DNA of 6,668 bases, from positions 1 through 6,668 of the forward strand of contig JAYVSS010000284.1 of the NCBI GenBank assembly GCA_043775075.1. The letters run 5' to 3'. The first letter of the stretch is position 1; each line of letters starts with the position of its first letter. Both the position numbers and the translations under genes were made by a program. Below the pieces are notes generated by a model that saw only the letters and a program-made list of their open reading frames with translations, did no database searches and was not told the origin of the DNA. Shown here one piece after another: positions 1 through 5,666 of the stretch. The stretch comes from JANLQX01 sp043775075. Its GTDB lineage: Bacteria > Actinomycetota > Acidimicrobiia > Acidimicrobiales > JANYDT01.

Positions 1-27
1 GGGTTGGCCGGGTTGGCCGGGTTGGCC
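1..27. repeat. 9-bp tandem repeat (at least 3 copies) at the window edge
   Basis: Three exact, contiguous copies of GGGTTGGCC lie at 1-9, 10-18 and 19-27. The array touches the window boundary, so its full copy number is unknown. On the minus strand each unit keeps frame and adds Ala-Asn-Pro (in some rotation) to the N-terminus of the gene that starts at 56. Confidence 0.85.
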
Positions 28-56
28 GACTCGTGCTCCGGACCGTCACCGCTCAT
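1..56 (-). CDS. N-terminus of the gene after mftC, probably mftD (partial)
   Basis: An ATG at 54-56 overlaps the mftC stop codon as ATGA, the usual sign of translational coupling. The visible reading frame is MSGDGPEHES followed by Ala-Asn-Pro repeats, and it runs off the window edge. No catalytic domain is visible. In mycofactocin operons mftC is commonly followed by mftD, a flavin-dependent lactate-dehydrogenase-like oxidoreductase, so mftD is inferred purely from gene order; mftE would be the alternative. The Ala-Asn-Pro stretch is encoded by exact 9-bp repeats and looks like a disordered N-terminal extension. There is no strong ribosome binding site before the ATG, which fits coupling to mftC. 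Confidence 0.55.
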   Translation of the reverse strand, partial: MSGDGPEHESANPANPAN

Positions 57-1171
57 TTGCGTCCGAGCACCACCGGCGTGGGTTTGGAATGACCGGGGCC
101 GGGCGCAGGCTTCAGATCGATCGGGTTCGCTGCTGTCGCAATGCGCGCCAGTTCATCGTCGGCGTTGCCCCACACACATTCAGGATCGGGCCCATCGAGG
201 GGAAGCCCAGTGAAAAATTTGGCGGCCATACAGCCACCCTGGCAGGCGTCGTAGGAGCCGCAACTTCCACATGCACCTGGCGATTGTGGTTCGCGCAACG
301 ACAGGAACAAATCGCTTTCGCGCCAGACACTGGTGAAGCCGCCGGCGTCTCGAACCGAGCCCGCCTTGAATTCGTCGTGGAGCACGAACGGGCAGGCATA
401 GACCTCACCCACGGGATCAATAAGACACACGATGCGTCCGGCACCGCACAGATTAAGGCCGGGTAGGGACTCACCCAGCGCGCTGAGGTGGAAAAACGAA
501 TCGCCGGTCAACACCTTCGGTCGGGTGATGATCCAGTTATACAGCTGGCGTTGTTGGGCGTTGGTGGGATGCAGCTGATCCCACGTGTCTGCGCCGCGTC
601 CGCTCGGGCGTAGACGGGTGAGGCGGAGTTCGGCACCGTATTCGGCGGCCAACGCTTCGAACGCGTCGAGTTGGGGAATGTTGTGGCGGGTCATCACCAC
701 ACTGATTTTGAACTGTCCGAAATTAGCGTCTCGCAGATGATTCATCGCTTCGATAGCGGTGTCCCAACTGCCTTCGCCGCGGACCGCGTCGTTGGTTTCA
801 CGGTCGGCGCCATCGAGGCTGATCTGAATATCGATGTAGTCGCTGCCGCTGAGTCTCTGCGCGGAGTGAGCGTCGATACGGCTGCCGTTGGTGGAGAATT
901 TCACGCCCACACCATTGGCCACGGCGTAGTCGACAATTTCGAAAAAGTCGCTTCGAATCGTTGGTTCGCCGCCCCCGATGTTCACGTAGAACACCTGGAG
1001 CTTCGCCAGTTCATCGATGACGGTCTTGCACTCCTGGGTGGTGAGCTCGCGCGGGTCTCGACGGCCCGAGCTGGAGAGGCAATGAATGCACGCCAGATTG
1101 CATGCGTACGTAATTTCCCAGGTGAGACAGATCGGCGCGTCCAGGCCGGACTTCAGTTGATCAATGAGCAT
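53..1171 (-). CDS. mftC: Mycofactocin radical SAM maturase MftC
   Basis: A 372-residue radical SAM/SPASM enzyme. In the family, MftC oxidatively decarboxylates the C-terminal Tyr of the precursor peptide MftA and then forms a Val-Tyr carbon-carbon crosslink, the first steps to the redox cofactor mycofactocin. The SAM-binding [4Fe-4S] motif CNLACIHC gives Cys24, Cys28 and Cys31, and GGGEP lies at 66-70. The SPASM domain supplies Cys242, 249, 260, 301, 304, 310, 314 and 332, including CGSCGSYDACQGGC, enough for two auxiliary clusters. The stretch after the SAM motif (LSSSGRRDPREL) is characteristic of MftC. The ATG at 1171 is supported by GAAGGAG about 9 nt upstream. The gene overlaps mftB by 11 nt and the next gene by 4 nt. 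It looks complete and functional. Confidence 0.95.
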   Translation of the reverse strand: MLIDQLKSGLDAPICLTWEITYACNLACIHCLSSSGRRDPRELTTQECKTVIDELAKLQVFYVNIGGGEPTIRSDFFEIVDYAVANGVGVKFSTNGSRIDAHSAQRLSGSDYIDIQISLDGADRETNDAVRGEGSWDTAIEAMNHLRDANFGQFKISVVMTRHNIPQLDAFEALAAEYGAELRLTRLRPSGRGADTWDQLHPTNAQQRQLYNWIITRPKVLTGDSFFHLSALGESLPGLNLCGAGRIVCLIDPVGEVYACPFVLHDEFKAGSVRDAGGFTSVWRESDLFLSLREPQSPGACGSCGSYDACQGGCMAAKFFTGLPLDGPDPECVWGNADDELARIATAANPIDLKPAPGPGHSKPTPVVLGRK

Positions 1172-1472
1172 GGCTGGAAACTCCTTCTGGCGCGCCGACG
1201 ATCATGTCCGAGGCCAACAAGCTGGATAGGGCGACGAGGTAGTTCGACCGCTGGTGTTCAGCCACGCCGTTTGCCTCAAGGGCGGCGTTGATGGACTCTG
1301 CGGCATCGAGTGAATTAACCACGGCGACCATGCGGGGCGATTTGAGGAAGACGAGTTTACGGTTTCCGTAGTGATACACGAGGGCGCCGAAAGGCTCAGG
1401 CCGCACGGCGACGTTGGGATGCAGCCCGTAGGAAGCGGTGGGGTCCACGTGATGGTTCTCGTCCTCGGACAC
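1161..1472 (-). CDS. mftB: Mycofactocin biosynthesis chaperone MftB
   Basis: A 103-residue protein of the PqqD-like RRE (RiPP recognition element) type. MftB binds the leader of the precursor MftA and presents it to MftC. The recognisable core is HPNVAVRPEPFGALVYHYG, then NRKLVFLKSPRMVAVVNSL, then a helical part ending near SLLASDMIVGAP, all as expected for MftB; the length is normal. The start shown is GTG at 1472. A second GTG at 1448 (beginning VDPTASYGLHP) would remove eight charged residues and is a credible alternative, because neither start has a strong Shine-Dalgarno at ideal spacing. The 3' end overlaps mftC by 11 nt, so the two are surely co-translated. mftA, which normally lies directly upstream, is absent here. 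Confidence 0.92.
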   Translation of the reverse strand: MSEDENHHVDPTASYGLHPNVAVRPEPFGALVYHYGNRKLVFLKSPRMVAVVNSLDAAESINAALEANGVAEHQRSNYLVALSSLLASDMIVGAPEGVSSHAH

Positions 1473-1534
1473 GCTGAACGACGGTAGTCGGTACCCGTGT
1501 TGTGGTGTACGTGTGGTGGTTTACGCGATGTGGT

Positions 1535-2551
1535 TTACGTGTCAGCGCGGCTGGCCAACCAGGCGCCGGCGATGAGTACGGCACAGCCGACGAGTTGCAC
1601 GGGAACGACCTTGTCATGGCGAATCGCCACACCGATGCCGAGGGCGAAAATTGCTTCGACGTAGGTGACGGCGGAACTTCGGGTGGATCCAACTCGGGCG
1701 CCGAGCTTGGTCATCATCACGAAGGCCGAGGCGGTGCCAAATACGCCGAGGAGCATGACCGCTCCGACCGGTCGCCAGGCAAAGGTCGAATCCCGTAGGC
1801 CCCATGCCCCGAATGGTGCGGTGAGGGCGAGGGAAAGAAGTTGACAGCGCCAGAAGATCGGCACACTTCCGTAGGTCTGCGTGAGGGGCACGGCGAGATT
1901 GGTGGCTACCCCGTAGGACGCAATGGCGATAATCACCAAGAGCACGCCAAATGCGCTGCTCTTTCCCTCATTCACCGTGGGGACGCCGATCAGCACGATG
2001 CCGACGACGCCCACCCCGAGCCCGATCCGCTGCGCCCGCCCGGGTAACCGTCGAAGGAGCACGGTCGCAACAATGGCGACAAAAATGGGAATCCCACCGT
2101 TGAGCATTCCGGCCAGGCTCGACGACACGTGTTGCTGAGCGATCGGGAACAGCGTCATCGGAAACGCCAGCCAGGTGAGGGAGACGGCAGCGATGCGCTT
2201 CCACTCATGACGGGGAATCGGAGTTCGGGCGGCGGGGAACAGGGCCAGGGTGAGAAAGCCGAAGAGCATGCGTCCGAAGGTGACGACGCCCGGCTTCAGA
2301 GTCTCTAGACCCTCAGCGATAAAGAGAAACGAGGTGCCCCAGATCACCGCCGGACCAAAGAAGAGGGCCCAGTCACGGGGTGTGAAGGCGGCCCGATGAA
2401 CCCCCTCGGCCGTCAGTCCACGAGTGGCGCTGGCCGTAATGACGTTCGATGCGGCGCTCGGTGAGCCCGACGCGTCTGGGGTGCGTGAGGCGCTGACGTC
2501 GGGGGAGTTCACGACTGACGATCCTCTCATGGACCCGGTTTCGCCAAGCAC
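1535..2551 (-). CDS. EamA/DMT-superfamily transporter
   Basis: A 338-residue inner-membrane protein with about ten predicted membrane helices (near residues 62-80, 89-106, 118-137, 147-166, 173-192, 201-220, 230-250, 262-281, 297-312 and 318-334) arranged as two EamA repeats. Family hallmarks are IWGTSFLFIAEGLETLKPG at the start of repeat 1, SSLAGMLNGGIPIFVAI at the end of it, and SSAVTYVEAIFALGIGVA in repeat 2. EamA proteins usually export amino acids, metabolites or drugs; the substrate cannot be read from sequence. The first ~55 residues are hydrophilic and Ser/Ala/Thr-rich, unusual for the family. The GTG at 2551 and the ATG at 2530 are both possible starts, and neither has a clear ribosome binding site. 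It is co-directional with mftB, whose start is 62 bp beyond its stop, so co-transcription with the mycofactocin genes is possible. Confidence 0.9.
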   Translation of the reverse strand: MLGETGSMRGSSVVNSPDVSASRTPDASGSPSAASNVITASATRGLTAEGVHRAAFTPRDWALFFGPAVIWGTSFLFIAEGLETLKPGVVTFGRMLFGFLTLALFPAARTPIPRHEWKRIAAVSLTWLAFPMTLFPIAQQHVSSSLAGMLNGGIPIFVAIVATVLLRRLPGRAQRIGLGVGVVGIVLIGVPTVNEGKSSAFGVLLVIIAIASYGVATNLAVPLTQTYGSVPIFWRCQLLSLALTAPFGAWGLRDSTFAWRPVGAVMLLGVFGTASAFVMMTKLGARVGSTRSSAVTYVEAIFALGIGVAIRHDKVVPVQLVGCAVLIAGAWLASRADT

Positions 2552-2689
2552 GGATTTACGGTTGACCGGGTCGGCGAGGTGGTTCCCCGGGGGTGTCTCG
2601 TGCGCTCGTTGCCGCCCGCGTCTTTGCGACTTTCCCCGTGTCGGTGCGACCCACGCTCGGCCGACTGCCGGGTCTCAGTCACAACGAGG
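2552..2689. other. Intergenic stretch upstream of the EamA gene
   Basis: This 138-bp stretch lies between the transporter start and the end of the HNH pseudogene. I see no tRNA, convincing promoter or short gene. It contains one stray 10-bp match to the neighbouring minisatellite (GGGTGTCTCG at 2591-2600). A specific scan for the MftA C-terminal signature (Cys-Gly-Val-Tyr) on both strands found nothing. Confidence 0.5.
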
Positions 2690-2750
2690 TCACTGTGAAT
2701 TCTGAGCATGGCCGGTGAGGTGTGCGGCGATCGGGCCGTTTGCTCTGTCC

Positions 2751-2867
2751 CGGGTGTCTCGGGTGTCCGGCGTGTCTCGGGTGTCCGGCGTGTCTCGGGT
2801 GTCTCGGGTGTCTCGGGTGTCCGGCGTGTCTCGGGTGTCCGGCGTGTCTCGGGTGTCTCGGGTGTCG
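2751..2867. repeat. 9-bp minisatellite, 13 units, with 54-bp higher-order period
   Basis: Thirteen contiguous 9-bp units fill 117 bp. Three unit types occur: A = CGGGTGTCT, B = CGGGTGTCC, C = GGCGTGTCT. Their order is A B C B C A, A B C B C A, then a variant A ending in G. Thus 2751-2804 and 2805-2858 are identical 54-bp blocks. On the minus strand the array reads as Asp-Thr-Arg / Asp-Thr-Pro triplets at the C-terminal end of the HNH gene frame. Because the unit is a multiple of three and lacks stops, all six frames stay open, which produces several spurious overlapping ORFs here. Confidence 0.97.
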
Positions 2868-3126
2868 TCAAACCACCCTTCGAGCGTGAGGGCGTCGAAT
2901 TCGACATCAGTCACGGGACACACCTCAATCTCGCGTTTTTCGACCCTGACGCTGCGCCCGGCTCGCTCATTCTTCTCAGAATGATCCGCCGGATTCCCGT
3001 TCGAATTCGGCGTCCAATTCGGTGATCGAGTGGGAGCGTCCAGGTGCACCGGTCGGAGTCGTTGGGGAATCGACTCGCCCGTGATGCGGCGGTGTGCGTG
3101 ATGGGCGGCGCACACGAGTTGGAGCT

Positions 3127-3154
3127 CGTCGAGGTTGGTGCGTCGAGGTTGGTG
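3127..3154. repeat. 14-bp tandem duplication inside the HNH coding sequence
   Basis: CGTCGAGGTTGGTG occurs at 3127-3140 and again immediately at 3141-3154. Removing one copy restores an uninterrupted HNH sequence, GGRTNLD followed by ELQLVCAAHH. Fourteen is not a multiple of three, so the duplication causes the frameshift. It looks like a recent replication-slippage event, since the two copies are still identical. Confidence 0.93.
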
Positions 3155-3642
3155 CGGCCGCCTTGTTCCCAGGGTGGTTCGTGATGGACCTCGAAGCGGT
3201 CGCAATTGTTCGTGCAGCCGTCGGCGAGGCGTCGTTCGTAGGGCTCGTCGTTGTGTCCGCCGAGGATCGACGCTCGTTCGGGGTGCGCAGCGCGCCAGGC
3301 TTCGTCGGCGATCGTCGTGACGGTGTTTTTGAGCATGGTTCCGGCCGCCGGTGGAAGCAGCCCGCGCTTACCAATGCATCCGTATTCGTCGCTAAAGAAC
3401 TTGACGGACCGGGCGGCGTGCTGTCTCTCAGGCCAAGTCTTGCCCTCTCGTTCGGTGCGGACCCGTTGCACGGTTCGGGCGAATCCTTCGGGGTTTTGCC
3501 CGGCGGCGAGTTCAAGCAATTCGGGTGCATGGCTGGTCCGGACCAGACGCCCCGCGTCACTCTCCGCCCGCCAACCGACGACGGCTTCGTCGCACTGATC
3601 GAGGTCGTTCGAGAAGGCGTGCACGACCCGCCACGATGCCGT

Positions 3643-3879
3643 TCAACGTCCCCTGGACGGACTTCCCGTCGCCGGAGCGTGAACGCCATGCTCTGCAATT
3701 GTGCGGGTCTCGGAGAAAGGGGGATACCAACCCAATGGCCCGGCGCTGCGGTCGCGTCGCCGGGTGCCCGATGAGCAGCAGTGGTACATCTTGACCAAAG
3801 AACATTGGGAGCGGACCAAGGCCGACCTACCCACCACCGTGTCCGGGTTCGAAAGATGTTGGGAGATGGTTGCTCTGTA
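3643..3879. other. Stretch without a recognised gene; orphan plus-strand frame
   Basis: The region between the HNH remnant and the monooxygenase promoter has no gene I recognise. Its best candidate is a plus-strand open frame at 3701-3883 (GTG start, 60 codons; open back to a stop at 3680-3682). It ends in PDEQQWYILTKEHWERTKAD and then a segment TTVSGFERCWEMVALY before TGA. Codon third positions are GC-rich and the composition is protein-like, so it may be the C-terminal remnant of a lost gene. There is no ribosome binding site supporting its start, and I cannot assign a family. Confidence 0.3.
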
Positions 3880-3908
3880 TTGATTTGATCAATATTGATC
3901 GGTAGCAT
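3880..3908 (+). promoter_or_regulatory. Putative sigma70-like promoter of the monooxygenase gene
   Basis: TTGATT at 3880-3885 (4/6 match to a -35 box) and TAGCAT at 3903-3908 (4/6 match to a -10 box) are separated by exactly 17 bp. Transcription would begin near 3915, leaving a short leader of about 20 nt. The leader contains a strong ribosome binding site, GAGGAG, ending 5 nt before the ATG at 3936. The stretch is AT-rich compared with its surroundings. This is prediction from pattern only. Confidence 0.5.
3887..3900. promoter_or_regulatory. Perfect 14-bp palindrome, candidate repressor operator
   Basis: GATCAATATTGATC is its own reverse complement and fills most of the spacer between the putative -35 and -10 boxes, the classic place for a dimeric repressor to block RNA polymerase. 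An additional TATTGAT half-site at 3878-3884 repeats the right arm (3893-3899) at 15-bp spacing. No regulator gene is adjacent in the window, so the binding protein is unknown; TetR-, GntR- or MarR-type factors use operators of this general form. Confidence 0.5.
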
Positions 3909-3935
3909 AACGGGCTCGTCTACCGAGGAGCCTTC

Positions 3936-5114
3936 ATGAAGATTGGTGCATTCTTCTTTGGGGGTGTCGAGATGTCCGACGCCGGGGCGGGTCTCCCCAG
4001 CCCGATGGATCGGCGCTTTGACAACGCTGCGTGCTGGAGGGCCACGCTTGAGTACATCGAGGCTGCGGGCATGGCAGACAGGCTCGGCTTCGACACGTTC
4101 TGGGCAACCGAGCATCACTTCCAACATGAGGGATATGAGGTCATTCCCAATGGGATCTTGATCTCTGCGTGGATAGCCGCCCGGACCGAAAGGATTCGAC
4201 TCGGCGCAATGTTCAACGTGGTTCCGCAATGGAATCCGCTGCGGCTCGCCGAAGACTTTTCCACGATGCATAACCTCTCCGGTGGACGTGGTGTGCTCGG
4301 AGTCGGTCGGGGAACCGTCCCCCGTGAATTGCTTCATCTGAACCCCGACCATGTATCGGTAGGGTCCCTGGACAACCCTGACCAAGTGGCCGACGATTCG
4401 CGGAATCGTGAGTGGTTTGAAGAAGCGATGGAGATCGTGCGTCGGGCCCTGAGGACTGAACGCTTCTCCTTTTCTGGGAAGCATTTCCAGCTGCCCGTTC
4501 CAGGGATCCCCGATCGTGGGAGCACCGTATCCGATCTCACGTTGATCCCTCGACCCATCTATCCGTTCGAGATCTGGCAGGCCGTGACGAGTCCTCCAAC
4601 GGTTGAGTATGTTCCCATCGTCGATCATGGCGCAGTGTTTTGGAATCAGCATCCCACTTTCATTCAGCGAATGTGGGATCGCTACGGCGAACTGCACGAA
4701 CAGCACCACGGCTCGTCGCTGAATGCTGGCGACCAACGGATGCTTGTCATAAGCGTACGTATCGAAGACACTCACGAGAAGGCAGTCGCCTCAGCTAGAA
4801 ACGGGCACGACGAGTTCTGGAAGTTTCTCGGCCCCTATGGCTGGAGCCGGGGATACATGGGCGCTGATGGCCGACCCGTTGCCCCGGGCTTGATACCCAC
4901 GCTCGAACAATCGATGGATCAGAAGATGTATCTCGTCGGGACACCCGAACAGGTGGCTGAGCAAGTGCAGTTCTACCGAGACGCGCTCGGCGTCGAGAAT
5001 CTCACGATCTTTCCCCACCTCATCGGGGACTCGTACAAAAAGGCCGAAGAGCAAATGGGCCGATTTATGAATGAGGTTATGCCGCTGGTGAGGGGAACAA
5101 CCCCAGCGACATAA
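3936..5114 (+). CDS. LLM-class flavin-dependent monooxygenase
   Basis: A 392-residue protein of the bacterial luciferase-like superfamily, which folds as a TIM barrel and uses FMNH2 or F420 for oxidation or hydride-transfer reactions. Family signs are the first strand KIGAFFFGGVE (2-12), the loop GFDTFWATEHHFQHEGY (51-67), the segment AARTERIRLGAMFNVVPQWNP (81-101) with the partner LRLAEDFSTMHNLSGGRGVLGVGRG (103-126), and the late YLVGTPEQVAEQVQFYRD motif (332-349). The substrate, and whether the reductant is FMN or F420, cannot be deduced. The start is well supported by GAGGAG 5 nt upstream. It stands alone on the plus strand with its own putative promoter and palindrome, so it is likely an individually controlled gene. 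Its base composition appears less GC-rich than the flanking genes, compatible with separate acquisition. No defects seen. Confidence 0.9.
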   Translation: MKIGAFFFGGVEMSDAGAGLPSPMDRRFDNAACWRATLEYIEAAGMADRLGFDTFWATEHHFQHEGYEVIPNGILISAWIAARTERIRLGAMFNVVPQWNPLRLAEDFSTMHNLSGGRGVLGVGRGTVPRELLHLNPDHVSVGSLDNPDQVADDSRNREWFEEAMEIVRRALRTERFSFSGKHFQLPVPGIPDRGSTVSDLTLIPRPIYPFEIWQAVTSPPTVEYVPIVDHGAVFWNQHPTFIQRMWDRYGELHEQHHGSSLNAGDQRMLVISVRIEDTHEKAVASARNGHDEFWKFLGPYGWSRGYMGADGRPVAPGLIPTLEQSMDQKMYLVGTPEQVAEQVQFYRDALGVENLTIFPHLIGDSYKKAEEQMGRFMNEVMPLVRGTTPAT

Positions 5115-5131
5115 CGATGTTTCCGCCGAGG

Positions 5132-5162
5132 CTCAGACCGCGGCAATCGGCCGCTCGCTGAG
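5132..5162. terminator. Possible hairpin between convergent gene ends
   Basis: CTCAG (5132-5136) pairs with CTGAG (5158-5162), and GCGGC (5140-5144) pairs with GCCGC (5150-5154) around an AATCG loop, with a 3x3 internal mismatch between the two stems. It sits 18 bp after the monooxygenase stop, and partly over the last codons of the convergent MetF-like remnant. There is no T-tract, so a classical intrinsic terminator is not supported; it could still slow transcription. Confidence 0.3.
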
Positions 5163-5464
5163 ACCCGCAGCTTCGATGACCTCGCCGTAGCGGCCAAGGT
5201 CGAGGTCCATGATGTCGATGCCCGATATCCCCGGCCTTTCCTTGAGCTGCTCGATTTGCTCCACCCAGATTCGCCAGCCCTCATCGCGTCGCTTCCTGAC
5301 CGGGGCACCATCAAGACGCCGGATGATCGTCTCCGGCACAACCACTCCGGGCGTATCCCTGTTCATTCCGCGCGCCATCCCGGGCCCGTCACCCGGCCAG
5401 CGCGCCAATGCTGACCAAAATATGAATCTTCTTATCGAGCGCCAGATCACGAACCCTGCTTCGG
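5133..5464 (-). pseudogene. C-terminal remnant of a methylenetetrahydrofolate reductase-like gene
   Basis: Two minus-strand frames together resemble the C-terminal third of MetF-type 5,10-methylenetetrahydrofolate reductase, the flavoenzyme making 5-methyl-THF. The first piece reads VRDLALDKKIHILVSIGALAG and hits a TGA at 5389-5391. The second continues in another frame as GMNRDTPGVVVPETIIRRL, then EGWRIWVEQIEQLKERPGIS and GIDIMDLDLGRYGEVIEAAG, stopping at 5133. In the family the order is ...ILVGVGPL..., ...PGVxVPxxxIxRL..., ...GIxxxxExIxxLxxxPGVxGVHIM..., which this follows. A frameshift around 5385-5405 and loss of the N-terminal two-thirds of the barrel mean it cannot be functional. A related reductase of the same superfamily is an alternative parent. 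Confidence 0.55.
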
Positions 5465-5515
5465 GCCGGACGCTTCGTCGTGACGGCCGAGATAGACCCG
5501 CCTGACAGCGCGAGT
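5447..5515 (+). pseudogene. N-terminal MetF-like fragment on the opposite strand
   Basis: The plus-strand frame reads RTLLRAGRFVVTAEIDPPDS (codons 5450-5509). This closely resembles the start of methylenetetrahydrofolate reductases, where a Val-Thr-(Ala/Val)-Glu-hydrophobic-x-Pro-Pro strand carries the active-site glutamate. After about 5510 the similarity ends: the continuing frame (AAYLEQVLESTPLAEWPQV and on, to 5722) no longer looks like MetF. A stop lies upstream at 5423-5425 and no good start is present. It abuts and slightly overlaps the minus-strand MetF C-terminal remnant, suggesting an inversion plus deletion. The short length makes the assignment tentative. Confidence 0.4.
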
Positions 5516-5666
5516 GCAGCGGCGTACCTCGAACAGGTACTCGAATCGACCCCCTTGGCGGAATGGCCGCAGGTGCTTATCGAGTGTCTGCGCAGCCGTG
5601 CGACGGCTTTCCGCCCCGTTCCACAACCGAGCGAACGGGTCCTCGTTGGACCAGTCACCCGTTGCG
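5465..5666. other. Ambiguous debris downstream of the ABC permease
   Basis: Downstream of the permease stop, a minus-strand frame is open from about 5674 to 5447 with protein-like composition (for example DWSNEDPFARLWNGAESRR and RPFRQGGRFEYLFEV) but no in-frame ATG or GTG. A GTG overlapping the permease stop as GTGA lies one frame away, so a coupled gene with a frameshift is conceivable. The plus strand with the same codon boundaries is open too. I recognise no family in either direction. Confidence 0.25.

Larger units (their letters stand above)
2690..3642 (-). pseudogene. Decayed DUF222/HNH endonuclease gene
   Basis: This is the remnant of an actinobacterial DUF222-HNH nuclease. An N-terminal piece (frame open 3642-3155, GTG at 3624) contains the later part of DUF222, for example PEGFARTVQRV, ERQHAARSVKF and DEAWRAAHPERASIL, then jumps from YERRLAD straight into the HNH core GCTNNCDRFEVHHEPPWEQ. 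About 100 residues normally lying between these are missing, so an in-frame deletion near 3219-3225 is inferred. The HNH core then breaks after GGRTNLD and resumes in another frame as ELQLVCAAHHAHRR, because 14 bp are duplicated in tandem. The resumed frame continues (VTDVEFDALTLEGWFDD) into thirteen Asp-Thr-Arg/Pro triplets and stops at 2690. The DUF222 N-terminus is absent, with a stop at 3643-3645. Conserved HH, N and HH residues survive but are split over two frames, so no active enzyme is expected unless the frameshift is a sequencing error. Confidence 0.8.

Noticed and set aside
671..1291. A 206-codon plus-strand open frame
   Set aside because: It is antisense to mftC and mftB, both of which have unmistakable family motifs; no ribosome binding site or recognisable domain supports it.
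1473..1534. mftA hidden between the transporter and mftB
   Set aside because: Minus-strand frames here lack a short peptide ending in Cys-Gly-Val-Tyr. A plus-strand TGTGGTGTAC reads Cys-Gly-Val-Arg in the wrong orientation and is chance.
2751..2867. CRISPR array
   Set aside because: Units are only 9 bp and contiguous, with no unique spacers and no cas genes nearby; this is a minisatellite.
2708..3025. Plus-strand Val-Ser-Gly/Arg repeat protein
   Set aside because: All frames stay open across a 9-bp repeat. The minus-strand Asp-Thr-Arg/Pro frame is continuous with the HNH gene, so the plus-strand repeat protein has no independent support.
2690..3935. Insertion sequence or transposon as cause of the debris
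   Set aside because: I found no transposase motif, no paired terminal inverted repeats and no target-site duplication; the HNH gene belongs to the DUF222 family rather than to a group II intron or transposon.
2976..4775. A 599-codon open frame on the minus strand
   Set aside because: It runs antisense through the clearly real flavin monooxygenase and then through an out-of-frame part of the HNH remnant. Its translation is a low-complexity Arg/Pro/Thr mixture without domain features, as expected from high-GC DNA.
5638..5652. Hairpin GGTCC-N5-GGACC as a terminator for the permease operon
   Set aside because: The stem is only 5 bp and has no T-tract on either strand.
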